A stretch of DNA of 15,626 bases from an uncultured bacterium (lineage in GTDB: Bacteria > Cyanobacteriota > Vampirovibrionia > Gastranaerophilales > Gastranaerophilaceae): the NCBI GenBank assembly GCA_900553895.1, contig USFB01000042.1:1-15626 (forward strand), read 5' to 3'. This document shows positions 1-6,472 of this stretch, one piece after another (within the stretch, counting starts at the first letter, position 1; each line of letters begins with the position of its first letter). The translations under genes and the position numbers were made by a program. The notes under the pieces were generated by a model. It did no database searches, was not told the origin of the DNA, and saw only the letters and a list, made by a program, of their open reading frames with translations.

Positions 1-18
1 TTAATGATAATTTAATAT

Positions 19-101
19 GGGTAGGTGGCCGAGTGGCTAAAGGCGACAGACTGTAAATCTGTTCACGAGAGTGTACGGTGGTTCGAATCCACCCCTGCCC
101 A
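19..101 (+). tRNA. tRNA-Tyr (GUA anticodon)
   Basis: A complete class II (long variable arm) tRNA folds from the sequence. The 7-bp acceptor stem pairs 19-25 with 94-100 (one G-T wobble), with A101 as discriminator base. The anticodon stem pairs 46-50 with 58-62 around a loop holding GTA at 53-55, which reads tyrosine codons. The T stem pairs 77-81 with 89-93 around the loop TTCGAAT. The 14-nt variable region (63-76) is typical of bacterial tRNA-Tyr. No 3' CCA is encoded, so it must be added enzymatically. Confidence 0.97.
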
Positions 102-107
102 AATTTT

Positions 108-134
108 AATCCCTCTTAGCCAGAGGGATTTTTT
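108..134 (+). terminator. Intrinsic terminator of tRNA-Tyr
   Basis: A perfect 9-bp stem (AATCCCTCT at 108-116 with AGAGGGATT at 122-130) closes a 5-nt loop and runs into six T's (129-134). It starts 7 nt after the tRNA. Confidence 0.9.
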
Positions 135-226
135 AGTAATAAGTAAAAAGTATTTACAAAGTTTTCAAACTTTAGGTTTATACATTTTTTCTAAATCTAA
201 CACGTTTTATCCCTCATAAATATTGA

Positions 227-287
227 ACTGTAATAGATACTGTAATAGATTTTAATATAATAAGTTTAAAATATGAATTCATATTTT
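227..287 (+). promoter_or_regulatory. Operator-like promoter: 12-bp tandem repeat, TATAAT box and 20-bp palindrome
   Basis: Two exact, adjacent copies of ACTGTAATAGAT lie at 227-238 and 239-250. A perfect -10 box TATAAT follows at 256-261. No good -35 hexamer sits 16-18 nt upstream because the tandem repeat occupies that place. A perfect 20-bp palindrome (AAAATATGAATTCATATTTT, 268-287) begins about where transcription would start. This arrangement would suit an activator on the direct repeat and a second protein on the palindrome. The role is inferred; the repeats themselves are plain in the sequence. Confidence 0.5.
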
Positions 288-310
288 GTTTTTTGTGCTA
301 ATATTTCAGT

Positions 311-640
311 ATGAAAACAGTATCAAAAATATTATTAATAATATTCTTTTTTATTTTTTCATTCATCAATAACCGTACAACTTTTGACGGTTATGTTCAA
401 GACGGTTTTTTCAGTACGAAAAAACAAGAACATCGTTGTTGTATTGAACCTATAGAAGGTGAAGGTTTTATTATTCTACCTTCAAATTCTGATAGCAATA
501 ACACTGTTTCAAGTGTCGGCGGTTCTTATTCTCATTCAACGATAAGAAATGCTTTTTACGTAAAAAATCGCTATATATCAAAAAATCAATATACAATTAC
601 TCATTTATATAAAACAGAAATCTTTCCCAACGCGCCTTAA
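311..640 (+). CDS. Small exported hypothetical protein (109 aa)
   Basis: I do not recognise this protein. It begins with a short basic stretch and a strongly hydrophobic segment (about residues 6-20, rich in Ile, Phe and Leu) that reads as a signal peptide or N-terminal membrane anchor. The rest is polar and rich in Ser, Asn and Tyr, with an adjacent Cys-Cys pair near residues 43-44. No clear Shine-Dalgarno sequence precedes the ATG, which lowers confidence in translation. The gene follows a region with a tandem repeat, a perfect -10 box and a palindrome, which favours a real and regulated gene. It ends 49 nt before the permease gene, which has its own ribosome binding site, so the two may be cotranscribed. 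Confidence 0.55.
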   Translation: MKTVSKILLIIFFFIFSFINNRTTFDGYVQDGFFSTKKQEHRCCIEPIEGEGFIILPSNSDSNNTVSSVGGSYSHSTIRNAFYVKNRYISKNQYTITHLYKTEIFPNAP

Positions 641-689
641 TTAAATTTTTATCAAAAAGATTTAATAATATTGTAGAAAGGAAAGAAAC

Positions 690-2012
690 ATGGAATTTAT
701 TCAGAATTTTGTTTCGGCGCATAATGTGCTGATTTCGGCAGGAATATTAATTCTTGCATATATATTCATTGCAATGGAAAAAATACCAAAGGTAACAATC
801 GCGCTATTAGGTGCAGGTATTACCATTGTATTGGGTTTGGTTAGCCAAATTAAAACTGTTGACGGAATTTTAAACCCACATTATTTTGTAAACTTCATTG
901 ATTTTAACGTAATTTTCTTGCTTGTTTCAATGATGATTATTGTTAATATTACGACAAGAAGTGGTGTGTTTACATATTTGGCAAACGAATTGATGAAGGC
1001 TACAAAAGGTCATCCGGTTTTAATATTGGCTGCTCTTGGTGTGTTTACAGCTGTTGTAAGTGCGTTTTTGGATAACGTAACAACCGTTATTTTGATTTTG
1101 CCGATTACTTTTGCTATCGCAAGAAAATTGGATATAGACCCGATTCCATTCTTGCTAACAGAAGTTTTTGCATCTAATATCGGTGGTACTGCAACATTAA
1201 TCGGTGATCCGCCAAACATTATTATCGGTAGTGCTGCCGGATTTAGTTTTATGGATTTCATAAATAATTTAACATGTGTAATTGCTATAATTTTGTTTAC
1301 TGTAATCGCATTTCTATCAATTATGTTTAAATCAAAACTTCATGCAGATGATGCTAAGATGAAAGAAATTTCAGAAATTGATAACTCAAAAACAATTACA
1401 GATAAAAACTTGATGATTCGTTCAATGCTAGTTTTAGGTTTGGTAATTTTAGGTTTTGTAACGCACGATATTACACATATTGAAACTTGTGTTGCTGCTA
1501 TGCTTGGTGCGAGCGTATTGTTACTGTTTGAAAAACCTACAGATATTTTAAAAGATGTAGAGTGGAATACAATATTTTTCTTTATCGGTTTATTTATTAT
1601 TATCGGTGGTGTTGAAGCATCAGGTGGTATTAAATTAATGGCAGAATGGATTTTGAAAGTTACACAAGGTTCTCAAGAAGCAACGTCAATGCTTATCTTG
1701 TGGGGTTCAGGTCTAATCTCAGGTATTATTGATAATATTCCATATACAGCAACAATGTCGCCAATGTTGGTAGAAATCCAAAGAACAATGGGTGAAGTTT
1801 ACACAACTCCATTGTGGTGGAGCTTGTCACTAGGTGCTTGTTTAGGCGGTAACTTAACCATAATTGGTGCAGCAGCTAACGTAATTGTTTCTGAAAATGC
1901 AGCAAAGGAAGGACATCCGATTGCATTTTTGAGATTTATGAAATATGGTGTTGCAGTAGTTATTATGTCACTTATCATAAGCACGGTTTATTTAAATTTG
2001 AGATTTATTTAA
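690..2012 (+). CDS. ArsB/NhaD/P-protein-type ion permease (IT superfamily)
   Basis: A 440-residue, very hydrophobic inner-membrane transporter with about 10-12 membrane segments. It shows the two-fold internal repeat of the ArsB/NhaD/SLC13-like fold. In the first half, DNVTT (128-132) precedes the re-entrant-loop motif SNIGGTATLIGDPPN (162-176). In the second half, DNIPYTA (348-354) precedes GACLGGNLTIIGAAAN (382-397). The family includes Na+/H+ antiporters, arsenite permeases and organic anion carriers; the substrate cannot be settled from sequence alone. The GDPPN variant is common in the P-protein/NhaD branch. A ribosome binding site (AGAAAGGAAAG) lies just upstream and a terminator lies just downstream, so the gene ends its transcription unit. 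Confidence 0.88.
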   Translation: MEFIQNFVSAHNVLISAGILILAYIFIAMEKIPKVTIALLGAGITIVLGLVSQIKTVDGILNPHYFVNFIDFNVIFLLVSMMIIVNITTRSGVFTYLANELMKATKGHPVLILAALGVFTAVVSAFLDNVTTVILILPITFAIARKLDIDPIPFLLTEVFASNIGGTATLIGDPPNIIIGSAAGFSFMDFINNLTCVIAIILFTVIAFLSIMFKSKLHADDAKMKEISEIDNSKTITDKNLMIRSMLVLGLVILGFVTHDITHIETCVAAMLGASVLLLFEKPTDILKDVEWNTIFFFIGLFIIIGGVEASGGIKLMAEWILKVTQGSQEATSMLILWGSGLISGIIDNIPYTATMSPMLVEIQRTMGEVYTTPLWWSLSLGACLGGNLTIIGAAANVIVSENAAKEGHPIAFLRFMKYGVAVVIMSLIISTVYLNLRFI

Positions 2013-2037
2013 TGAACTCGAAATATATTTTGTGAAC

Positions 2038-2069
2038 AAAAAACTCTCGTTTTATTGCGAGGGTTTTTT
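2038..2069 (+). terminator. Intrinsic terminator of the permease gene
   Basis: A 9-bp stem pairs 2041-2049 (AAACTCTCG) with 2058-2066 (CGAGGGTTT, one G-T wobble) around an 8-nt loop. It is followed by T's to 2069 and preceded by an A-run. It sits 25 nt after the permease stop codon. Confidence 0.85.
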
Positions 2070-2141
2070 ATTTTGTAATAAAATGCTTTGCTTTGTTACC
2101 CAAAATTATCGTTGTTGCTTGTGTTAATTTAACGTTTTCTA

Positions 2142-2189
2142 CAGCTTCTCCCTTGAGGGGAGAAGCTGGCTGGAAGCCTGATGAGGGTG
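2142..2189 (+). repeat. Palindromic intergenic repeat, unit A
   Basis: A perfect 11-bp stem (CAGCTTCTCCC at 2142-2152 with GGGAGAAGCTG at 2158-2168) encloses a 5-nt loop. It is followed by a G-rich tail ending ATGAGGGTG. Similar 'CCCTTGAGGGGAG ... GATGAGGG' sequences occur between genes in many bacterial genomes; that comparison is from memory. Confidence 0.65.
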
Positions 2190-2220
2190 ATAAAAATATA
2201 TAAAAATTTTTATTTTATAA

Positions 2221-2280
2221 TAAGCCCCCACCAGAATTTCTAAGTTTCGCGAAGCTCAACTTGAAATTCTACCCTCCCCT
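2221..2280 (-). repeat. Palindromic intergenic repeat, unit B (inverted copy of the unit at 15274-15342)
   Basis: Read on the minus strand, the unit ends with GGTGGGGGCTTA, identical to the end of the unit near 15331-15342. Its centre is a hairpin: AGAATTTC (2233-2240) pairs with GAAATTCT (2263-2270), then AAGTT with AACTT after a one-base bulge, around a loop containing TCGCGA. The flanks match the other copy but the stem sequence does not. Confidence 0.65.
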
Positions 2281-2320
2281 GTGGAGACGGGACTAAAGTC
2301 GTTCGACAAACATAAGCATA

Positions 2321-2360
2321 TCCCCTTCCTTTATAGGGGGATGGTTAGCAAGGGTGGGGA
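2321..2360 (+). repeat. Palindromic intergenic repeat, unit C
   Basis: The block shares the exact 14-mer CCTTTATAGGGGGA (2328-2341) with the repeat at 15275-15288. CCCC (2322-2325) can pair with the G-run near 2336-2340. It lacks the long variable hairpin of unit B and ends GGGTGGGGA. Confidence 0.6.
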
Positions 2361-2384
2361 AAACGTTAGTGCTTTACACCTTTT

Positions 2385-3341
2385 TTAATTATTCTCAAGT
2401 TTATTTGCAAGTCTTACAAGTTTTGTTGCTTGTTCGTTCAGTTGATTTTCAAGAATAATCTCTTTATCTCCAAGATAAGTATTTGCAATAATCGGGTTTT
2501 CGTTGAACTCTTTTACATTATGTTTAATTATTTTCTTAGCTCGTTTATGCATGCTATCTAACAGTTTGTTGTCTTCTTCTGACAATTTGTTTGCTTCAAG
2601 GATTTCTTTCCCGTCTTTAATTCGATTCGTAATTGATGGAATTCTTCCTTCATGCATTTCCATATTACGTTTTGCGTCTTCAATTTTATCAATAGTTTTT
2701 TTGTCATAAAAATTTTTTTCTAATGATTTATCAAGACTCTGTTTTGACACTAAAACATTGCTAAATCTGCGCATACTTCGTTTTGCATCACTAGCGAAGG
2801 TTAATAAATTATTTCTTTTTTCAGCAATAGCTGGTGCGAGCTTTTCTAAAGTTATGTTTGCAAGCCCGTTTTTTATATTCTTTTTCATTGCTGAATAAAC
2901 AAGATAAGCTGATTTTAGATAAGACGGGATAAAAAAGCTGTCATCTTCAACCAAACTGTCGGCATACTCTTTAGCATCTGGATTATTAAACGCTTTTTCA
3001 CTTTTTGTTTTCAAACTGTTAAACAAAGTTTGATTTTCATCAATTCTATCAAGCTTTAATCTTGTAATTTTATCAAAATCAGACGGATTAAATTTATGTT
3101 TTGCACTATGTTTGTTTATTTTGACAACTTCGTCTTTGCAAGAGTTTATCAATGAGTTTAAATCATCACATAACGGTTGATGTTTCTCTATAAATGAATT
3201 TAAATCTTTTTTTATAAAATTAGCAGCATCTCTTGAACTTATGCTGCCATTAAAAGAAGGCATAACAACGTTATTATTTGTCAGTTGATTTTGTCTGCCG
3301 TAAGTCAAATTCTGATTAAAACTGCTTGGTAAAATTTTCAT
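2385..3341 (-). CDS. Helical, lysine-rich hypothetical protein (318 aa)
   Basis: I do not recognise this family. The start was set at the ATG at 3341 rather than the upstream ATG at 3362, because AGAGGGG lies 8 nt before it. There is no signal peptide. The first 35 residues are Asn/Gln-rich and contain PSFNG at about 28-32. The remainder is charged, rich in Lys, Asp, Glu and Leu, and looks mostly alpha-helical with coiled-coil potential, for example around residues 200-265. It lies 36 nt downstream of two exported paralogous proteins on the same strand and is probably cotranscribed with them. It could be a cytoplasmic or host-directed accessory protein; no function can be assigned. Confidence 0.75.
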   Translation of the reverse strand: MKILPSSFNQNLTYGRQNQLTNNNVVMPSFNGSISSRDAANFIKKDLNSFIEKHQPLCDDLNSLINSCKDEVVKINKHSAKHKFNPSDFDKITRLKLDRIDENQTLFNSLKTKSEKAFNNPDAKEYADSLVEDDSFFIPSYLKSAYLVYSAMKKNIKNGLANITLEKLAPAIAEKRNNLLTFASDAKRSMRRFSNVLVSKQSLDKSLEKNFYDKKTIDKIEDAKRNMEMHEGRIPSITNRIKDGKEILEANKLSEEDNKLLDSMHKRAKKIIKHNVKEFNENPIIANTYLGDKEIILENQLNEQATKLVRLANKLENN

Positions 3342-3377
3342 GATATACACCCCTCTGTGCATATATTACCACCAAGT

Positions 3378-4274
3378 TTATTTTTTTGCATACCTTTCGT
3401 CAACAATAGTTTCAAATTGTCTGAAAACATCGTTTCCTACTAATTGTTCTAGGCGAGAACGTTTTTCGAAAAAGTTTCCGCGAGCTTTGATTTGTTCATC
3501 CATTGCTTCTCTATAAAATGTATCCGTAATTAAAATAACTTCTTTTTTTGATTTTTGTGAATTCTGATAATTTTGACGTCTTTGTTCAACCATTTCCGTT
3601 GTCATGTCGTAAAGTTGCCTTGCTGTCATATAGTCATAATACATGTCAACAACTTTTTGTTGAAGCTCATCAACTTTTCTTACTAATAAAATCATATCCG
3701 CATCATTTACTTGCGAATATTTATAATTCAAAGCTTTTGTATCTTGTGACATTATACCTAATGTATTGCCACCAATAAGTGCTGCACTGGCTAATACAGG
3801 ATTCCCCATGCCTGCACCTAAGAATGTTGACATGCCGGCTATGGTTGTTAGAACTTTTTTTACTGCACTTTGATCAGGTTTATCTTTATCAGGATTAGAA
3901 AGTTTGTAAATCGCAAACTTAATGGTGTCGCTTTTTGTTGCAGCACCTTGCCACAATAAAGATAAATCTTCTAACATTTCGTTGTAGTCGATTTCTACTG
4001 ATTTAGATACTTCTAATGCCATTTTTTTTATGCTTAAATCCGCATAAGTCAAGCCTTCGCTATAAAATTTTTCTTCTTTCGAAATATTTGCTTTAATGTC
4101 GATTTTTCCATTAACATCTATTTTGTTTTCAGGAATATCAGTCGTTCCAAGTCTGAAAAAAGCATCTTTTGGAGAATTTAAATCCTCCATTTTTACTTCC
4201 GCAAATGTTGGAAGAATTGTAGAAGTCGCCATTGAAATCAAAAGCAGAGTGGAAAGAATTTTATTTTTTGCCAT
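3378..4274 (-). CDS. Exported helical protein with TolC-like hairpin half, paralogue 2 (298 aa)
   Basis: The start was set at the ATG at 4274, with GGAGG 8 nt upstream, rather than an upstream in-frame codon. This exposes a signal peptide (residues 1-25, cleavage after PTFA). The mature protein has LSLLWQGAATKSDTIKFAIYKL (104-125), a Gly/Ala-rich hydrophobic stretch (140-175), then long amphipathic helices from about 190. The C-terminal half (MYYDYMTARQLYDM ... RLEQLVGNDVF, 211-284) resembles one helical hairpin of TolC-type outer-membrane efflux proteins. Its order of motifs matches the upstream gene: LW-G-FA-KL, Gly-rich stretch, then YY-Y. No second TolC repeat and no beta strands are seen. 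It overlaps the upstream gene by 14 nt, suggesting translational coupling. Function unknown. Confidence 0.85.
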   Translation of the reverse strand: MAKNKILSTLLLISMATSTILPTFAEVKMEDLNSPKDAFFRLGTTDIPENKIDVNGKIDIKANISKEEKFYSEGLTYADLSIKKMALEVSKSVEIDYNEMLEDLSLLWQGAATKSDTIKFAIYKLSNPDKDKPDQSAVKKVLTTIAGMSTFLGAGMGNPVLASAALIGGNTLGIMSQDTKALNYKYSQVNDADMILLVRKVDELQQKVVDMYYDYMTARQLYDMTTEMVEQRRQNYQNSQKSKKEVILITDTFYREAMDEQIKARGNFFEKRSRLEQLVGNDVFRQFETIVDERYAKK

Positions 4275-5121
4275 TCTTTTTACCTCCATCTTTTGTCTCA
4301 CCATTTTTGTATAAAACAGAATTAAAATCATATTGATACAATTCCAAACTGTCAACAATCTTTTTTCCTGCAAGTCTTTGAAGCTGGATATGATATTTTT
4401 TCGCAGATTGTTCTAAGTTAAATTCTTGAATTCGCATTGAATCGTATAATGATGAAGAAATTGCAATCTCTAAAACATCTCCGCCTTCAAGTGCTTTTGA
4501 ATAATTTCTACTGTATAAAATCATTTTTGAGCGCGTATCTTTTAATTGTGTCAAAGTGCTTTTGTAGTTGTAGTATGAGCTAATTAAAGAATCCTGCAAA
4601 TCCTCAATCATGCTTGCGAGTTCTATTAATTCAGTATCAGTTAATGGTGTTTCTTGTGGTACATTTTTTCTGTTAATCAAACCTTGTGCCAGTCTTCCTG
4701 CAGAAAAAGCTGATGTTTGTATGCCGTAATTTGCACCCATAAGTGAAGGTACAAAAGAAGCTCCTGTTACAACAGCTGAAAGAGTTTTTGCCATCAAAGA
4801 GGAATGAATTCTACGTTGAGATTCCGGCGTTGCAAGTTTTTTTAGTGCAAATTCAATAACTTGGTTGTTTTCGACAGTACCTTTCCAAAGTTGTTCTAAG
4901 TCTTTGATATCATGGTCTTTTTGAGTATCTATGAGCTGTGCCAAATCTTCCGAATCGCTTACCAGAAGAGAACCTTGCAATTGCTTTGCTCCTTTTTCTA
5001 TAGCAATAGAAGGTTTTTCAATACTGTTTTTATCTAAAGTTACAACACCATCATCAGCACCAAAACTAACAGTTGGTGCTAACAAAGCCAGTATTAAACT
5101 CACTCCCAAAAACTTTTTCAT
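4261..5121 (-). CDS. Exported helical protein with TolC-like hairpin half, paralogue 1 (286 aa)
   Basis: The start was set at the ATG at 5121, which begins a clear signal peptide MKKFLGVSLILALLAPTVSFG; the longer frame would need a TTG start and extra residues before it. The mature protein contains LEQLWKGTVENNQVIEFALKKL (75-96), a hydrophobic Gly/Ala/Ser-rich stretch (110-148), and SSYYNYKSTLTQLKDTRSKM leading into long helices to LQRLAGKKI. The C-terminal half resembles a single TolC-type hairpin. The tail is Gly/Lys-rich. It is a divergent paralogue of the next gene, whose start codon lies inside its last codons. It is the first gene of a probable three-gene operon. A periplasmic or outer-membrane-associated role is inferred from the signal peptide. 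Confidence 0.85.
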   Translation of the reverse strand: MKKFLGVSLILALLAPTVSFGADDGVVTLDKNSIEKPSIAIEKGAKQLQGSLLVSDSEDLAQLIDTQKDHDIKDLEQLWKGTVENNQVIEFALKKLATPESQRRIHSSLMAKTLSAVVTGASFVPSLMGANYGIQTSAFSAGRLAQGLINRKNVPQETPLTDTELIELASMIEDLQDSLISSYYNYKSTLTQLKDTRSKMILYSRNYSKALEGGDVLEIAISSSLYDSMRIQEFNLEQSAKKYHIQLQRLAGKKIVDSLELYQYDFNSVLYKNGETKDGGKKNGKK

Positions 5122-5127
5122 AATACA

Positions 5128-5157
5128 TTTATACTCCAATTTAAAGACAGGAGTCAA
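5128..5157 (-). promoter_or_regulatory. Possible promoter of the paralogue operon
   Basis: On the minus strand TTGACT (5157-5152) and TATAAA (5133-5128) are spaced by 18 nt, a near-consensus sigma-70 promoter. The -10 box ends only 6 nt before the ATG at 5121, so the mRNA would be leaderless or nearly so. A GGAG lies just upstream of the -10 box and would not be transcribed from this promoter. A second promoter further upstream is therefore possible. Confidence 0.35.
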
Positions 5158-5261
5158 CTATATATTATGAACCTATGTAGAGCCAAAAATTCCCCAACTT
5201 GATAATTCTTTTTTCAGCATGCCCGTCTTAACATGTTTTAGTCGAGTTTAAAGGAGGATTC

Positions 5262-6107
5262 ATGAGTAATAGTATTTACGCTGCGCCGATTTATAAGTTA
5301 AAAGAATTAAATAATCTTTTTATTGAATTGACCGAAAAAAATTGCAACCAAAGATGTGCAAAATGTTATATTGATTTTCCGATTAGCAGAAATACAAAAG
5401 ATTTTATTTCTTTAGAAAAAATAAAAGAAGCTTTAAATGATACAAAACACGAAAATGTTTATTGCATTTATCTTACGGGTGCAGAACCTATGACTCATCC
5501 TGATTTCAATTCTATTTTAAGGTTGTGTTTAAAAAGGTGTAATGTTTGTATTTGTACAAACGGAAGTTTTCTTAACGAAAAGAAAATAAGATTTTTGAAA
5601 AAAGTTGAGGAGGAGGGTTTGGTGAATAAAACAGAAAATCAAATCTTTTTTAAACTTTCGTTAGCGCATTTTAATGAACTCGAAAGCGACAAAGTGCGTT
5701 ATAGAGGGAATTTTAGACAAACAATTTTTGCTCTTAAAACTTTAAGTCGATATAATTTTAATTCTGTTTTATCAATCCAAAATTTTTATAATTTAGACAA
5801 AAACGAAATCAAGAATGAGTTTAGCAGAATTTTTGCGGAACAAGAAATTCAAAATACGGATATACAGATTAACTTATCTTATCCGAATTTTGATGATGAA
5901 AATTTTGCAAAACCTTCTCATAAAACAGATTGCATGTTTGGAAGAATTCTTACACAAAAAGGGGTTTACGCATGCCCGTTTTTAGCGAATGATTACAGAG
6001 GGCGAGTTGGCAGCTCTTTTGCAGATTACTCAAAAACATTCACTGCTGAAACAGATTTTTGTGCGACATGCTCGAAGAATGACGGATGCATGTTTTCGAT
6101 AGGATAA
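5262..6107 (+). CDS. Radical SAM protein with partial SPASM-like C terminus (281 aa)
   Basis: The N-terminal domain has the radical SAM iron-sulfur motif C28-x3-C32-x2-C35 (NCNQRCAKCY) and a GGEP-like S-adenosylmethionine-binding segment, TGAEP (72-76). The C-terminal part has C224-x9-G-x3-C238 and then C267-x2-C270-x5-C276, which resembles a SPASM or twitch auxiliary cluster domain. The last expected cysteine is missing because the protein stops five residues after C276. The family includes enzymes that modify peptides, mature other enzymes or act on cofactors; the substrate here is unknown. A strong ribosome binding site (AGGAGG) precedes the ATG. No precursor peptide gene is evident next to it. 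The stop codon lies six nucleotides before a cluster of hairpins. Confidence 0.85.
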   Translation: MSNSIYAAPIYKLKELNNLFIELTEKNCNQRCAKCYIDFPISRNTKDFISLEKIKEALNDTKHENVYCIYLTGAEPMTHPDFNSILRLCLKRCNVCICTNGSFLNEKKIRFLKKVEEEGLVNKTENQIFFKLSLAHFNELESDKVRYRGNFRQTIFALKTLSRYNFNSVLSIQNFYNLDKNEIKNEFSRIFAEQEIQNTDIQINLSYPNFDDENFAKPSHKTDCMFGRILTQKGVYACPFLANDYRGRVGSSFADYSKTFTAETDFCATCSKNDGCMFSIG

Positions 6108-6113
6108 TCGACA

Positions 6114-6281
6114 TTTGCGCCGCGAGCGTGTGTGCGTATAGCACACGATAGCGAGCGCAAAAGTGCAAGCTTTGCTTGCTACATCCATTTGATTAACAAC
6201 CGTAAGGTTGTAGAAAACATCAAATGTTTCTTCTTTTTTGTTACTTTTTTCTTCTTGCATTTACAAAGAAGAAAAAAGTAA
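6114..6281. repeat. Cluster of inverted repeats downstream of the radical SAM gene
   Basis: Successive inverted repeats: TTTGCGC (6114-6120) with GCGCAAA (6155-6161), enclosing GTGTGC/GCACAC (6130-6135, 6141-6146); GCAAGC/GCTTGC (6165-6170, 6174-6179); CATTTGAT/ATCAAATG (6186-6193, 6219-6226), enclosing ACAACC/GGTTGT (6196-6201, 6206-6211) around a GTAA tetraloop; and a 16-bp stem at 6241-6256 with 6266-6281 around a 9-nt loop. GCGAGCG also occurs twice (6122-6128, 6151-6157). No T-run follows, so it is not a standard terminator. The last hairpin resembles an intergenic repeat known from many bacteria (from memory). Confidence 0.7.
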
Positions 6282-6289
6282 GAAAGTCT

Positions 6290-6472
6290 TTATATAATCC
6301 TTATATAATCACCCTTTCAAAACTTTACAATTAAAAGAGGTCAAAAGTTGGTTAACATTTGTAACATTATTCCGCTGAATTAATACTAAAGAGTTACTTT
6401 TCTGTTAAGATTATGTTATAAATAATAATGTAAAAATATATATTCAAACACGAGAAATGAACGGAGGCAAAA
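6290..6472 (+). promoter_or_regulatory. Upstream region of the branching enzyme gene
   Basis: An 11-bp near-tandem repeat of TTATATAATC occurs at 6290-6300 and 6301-6311. A reverse GTTACAAA half-site lies at 6358-6365. Three GTTA elements recur every 11 bp (6393, 6404, 6415), followed by a possible -10 box TATAAA (6417-6422). The ribosome binding site GGAGG is five nucleotides before the ATG. The promoter assignment is tentative. Confidence 0.35.

Larger units (their letters stand above)
2130..2368. repeat. Repeat cluster framed by a 10-bp inverted repeat
   Basis: This gene-free stretch holds three GC-richer palindromic units, described separately. They are enclosed by TAACGTTTTC (2130-2139) and its exact inverse GAAAACGTTA (2359-2368). 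I see no open reading frame worth calling. The framing repeat could be the end of a small non-autonomous mobile element or a coincidence. Confidence 0.5.

Noticed and set aside
25..219. Open reading frame over the tRNA and its terminator
   Set aside because: It is the tRNA-Tyr sequence read as protein and continues through the terminator; no ribosome binding site.
2130..2368. CRISPR-like array
   Set aside because: The units differ in sequence and orientation, and there is no regular repeat-spacer alternation.
6030..6260. 76-codon minus-strand frame across the radical SAM gene end and hairpin cluster
   Set aside because: It overlaps a real gene and a set of inverted repeats; the translated sequence has no protein-like pattern.
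6108..6290. Riboswitch or leader of the branching enzyme gene
   Set aside because: The hairpins lie nearly 200 nt before the gene and probable promoter elements lie between them; no known riboswitch core is recognised.
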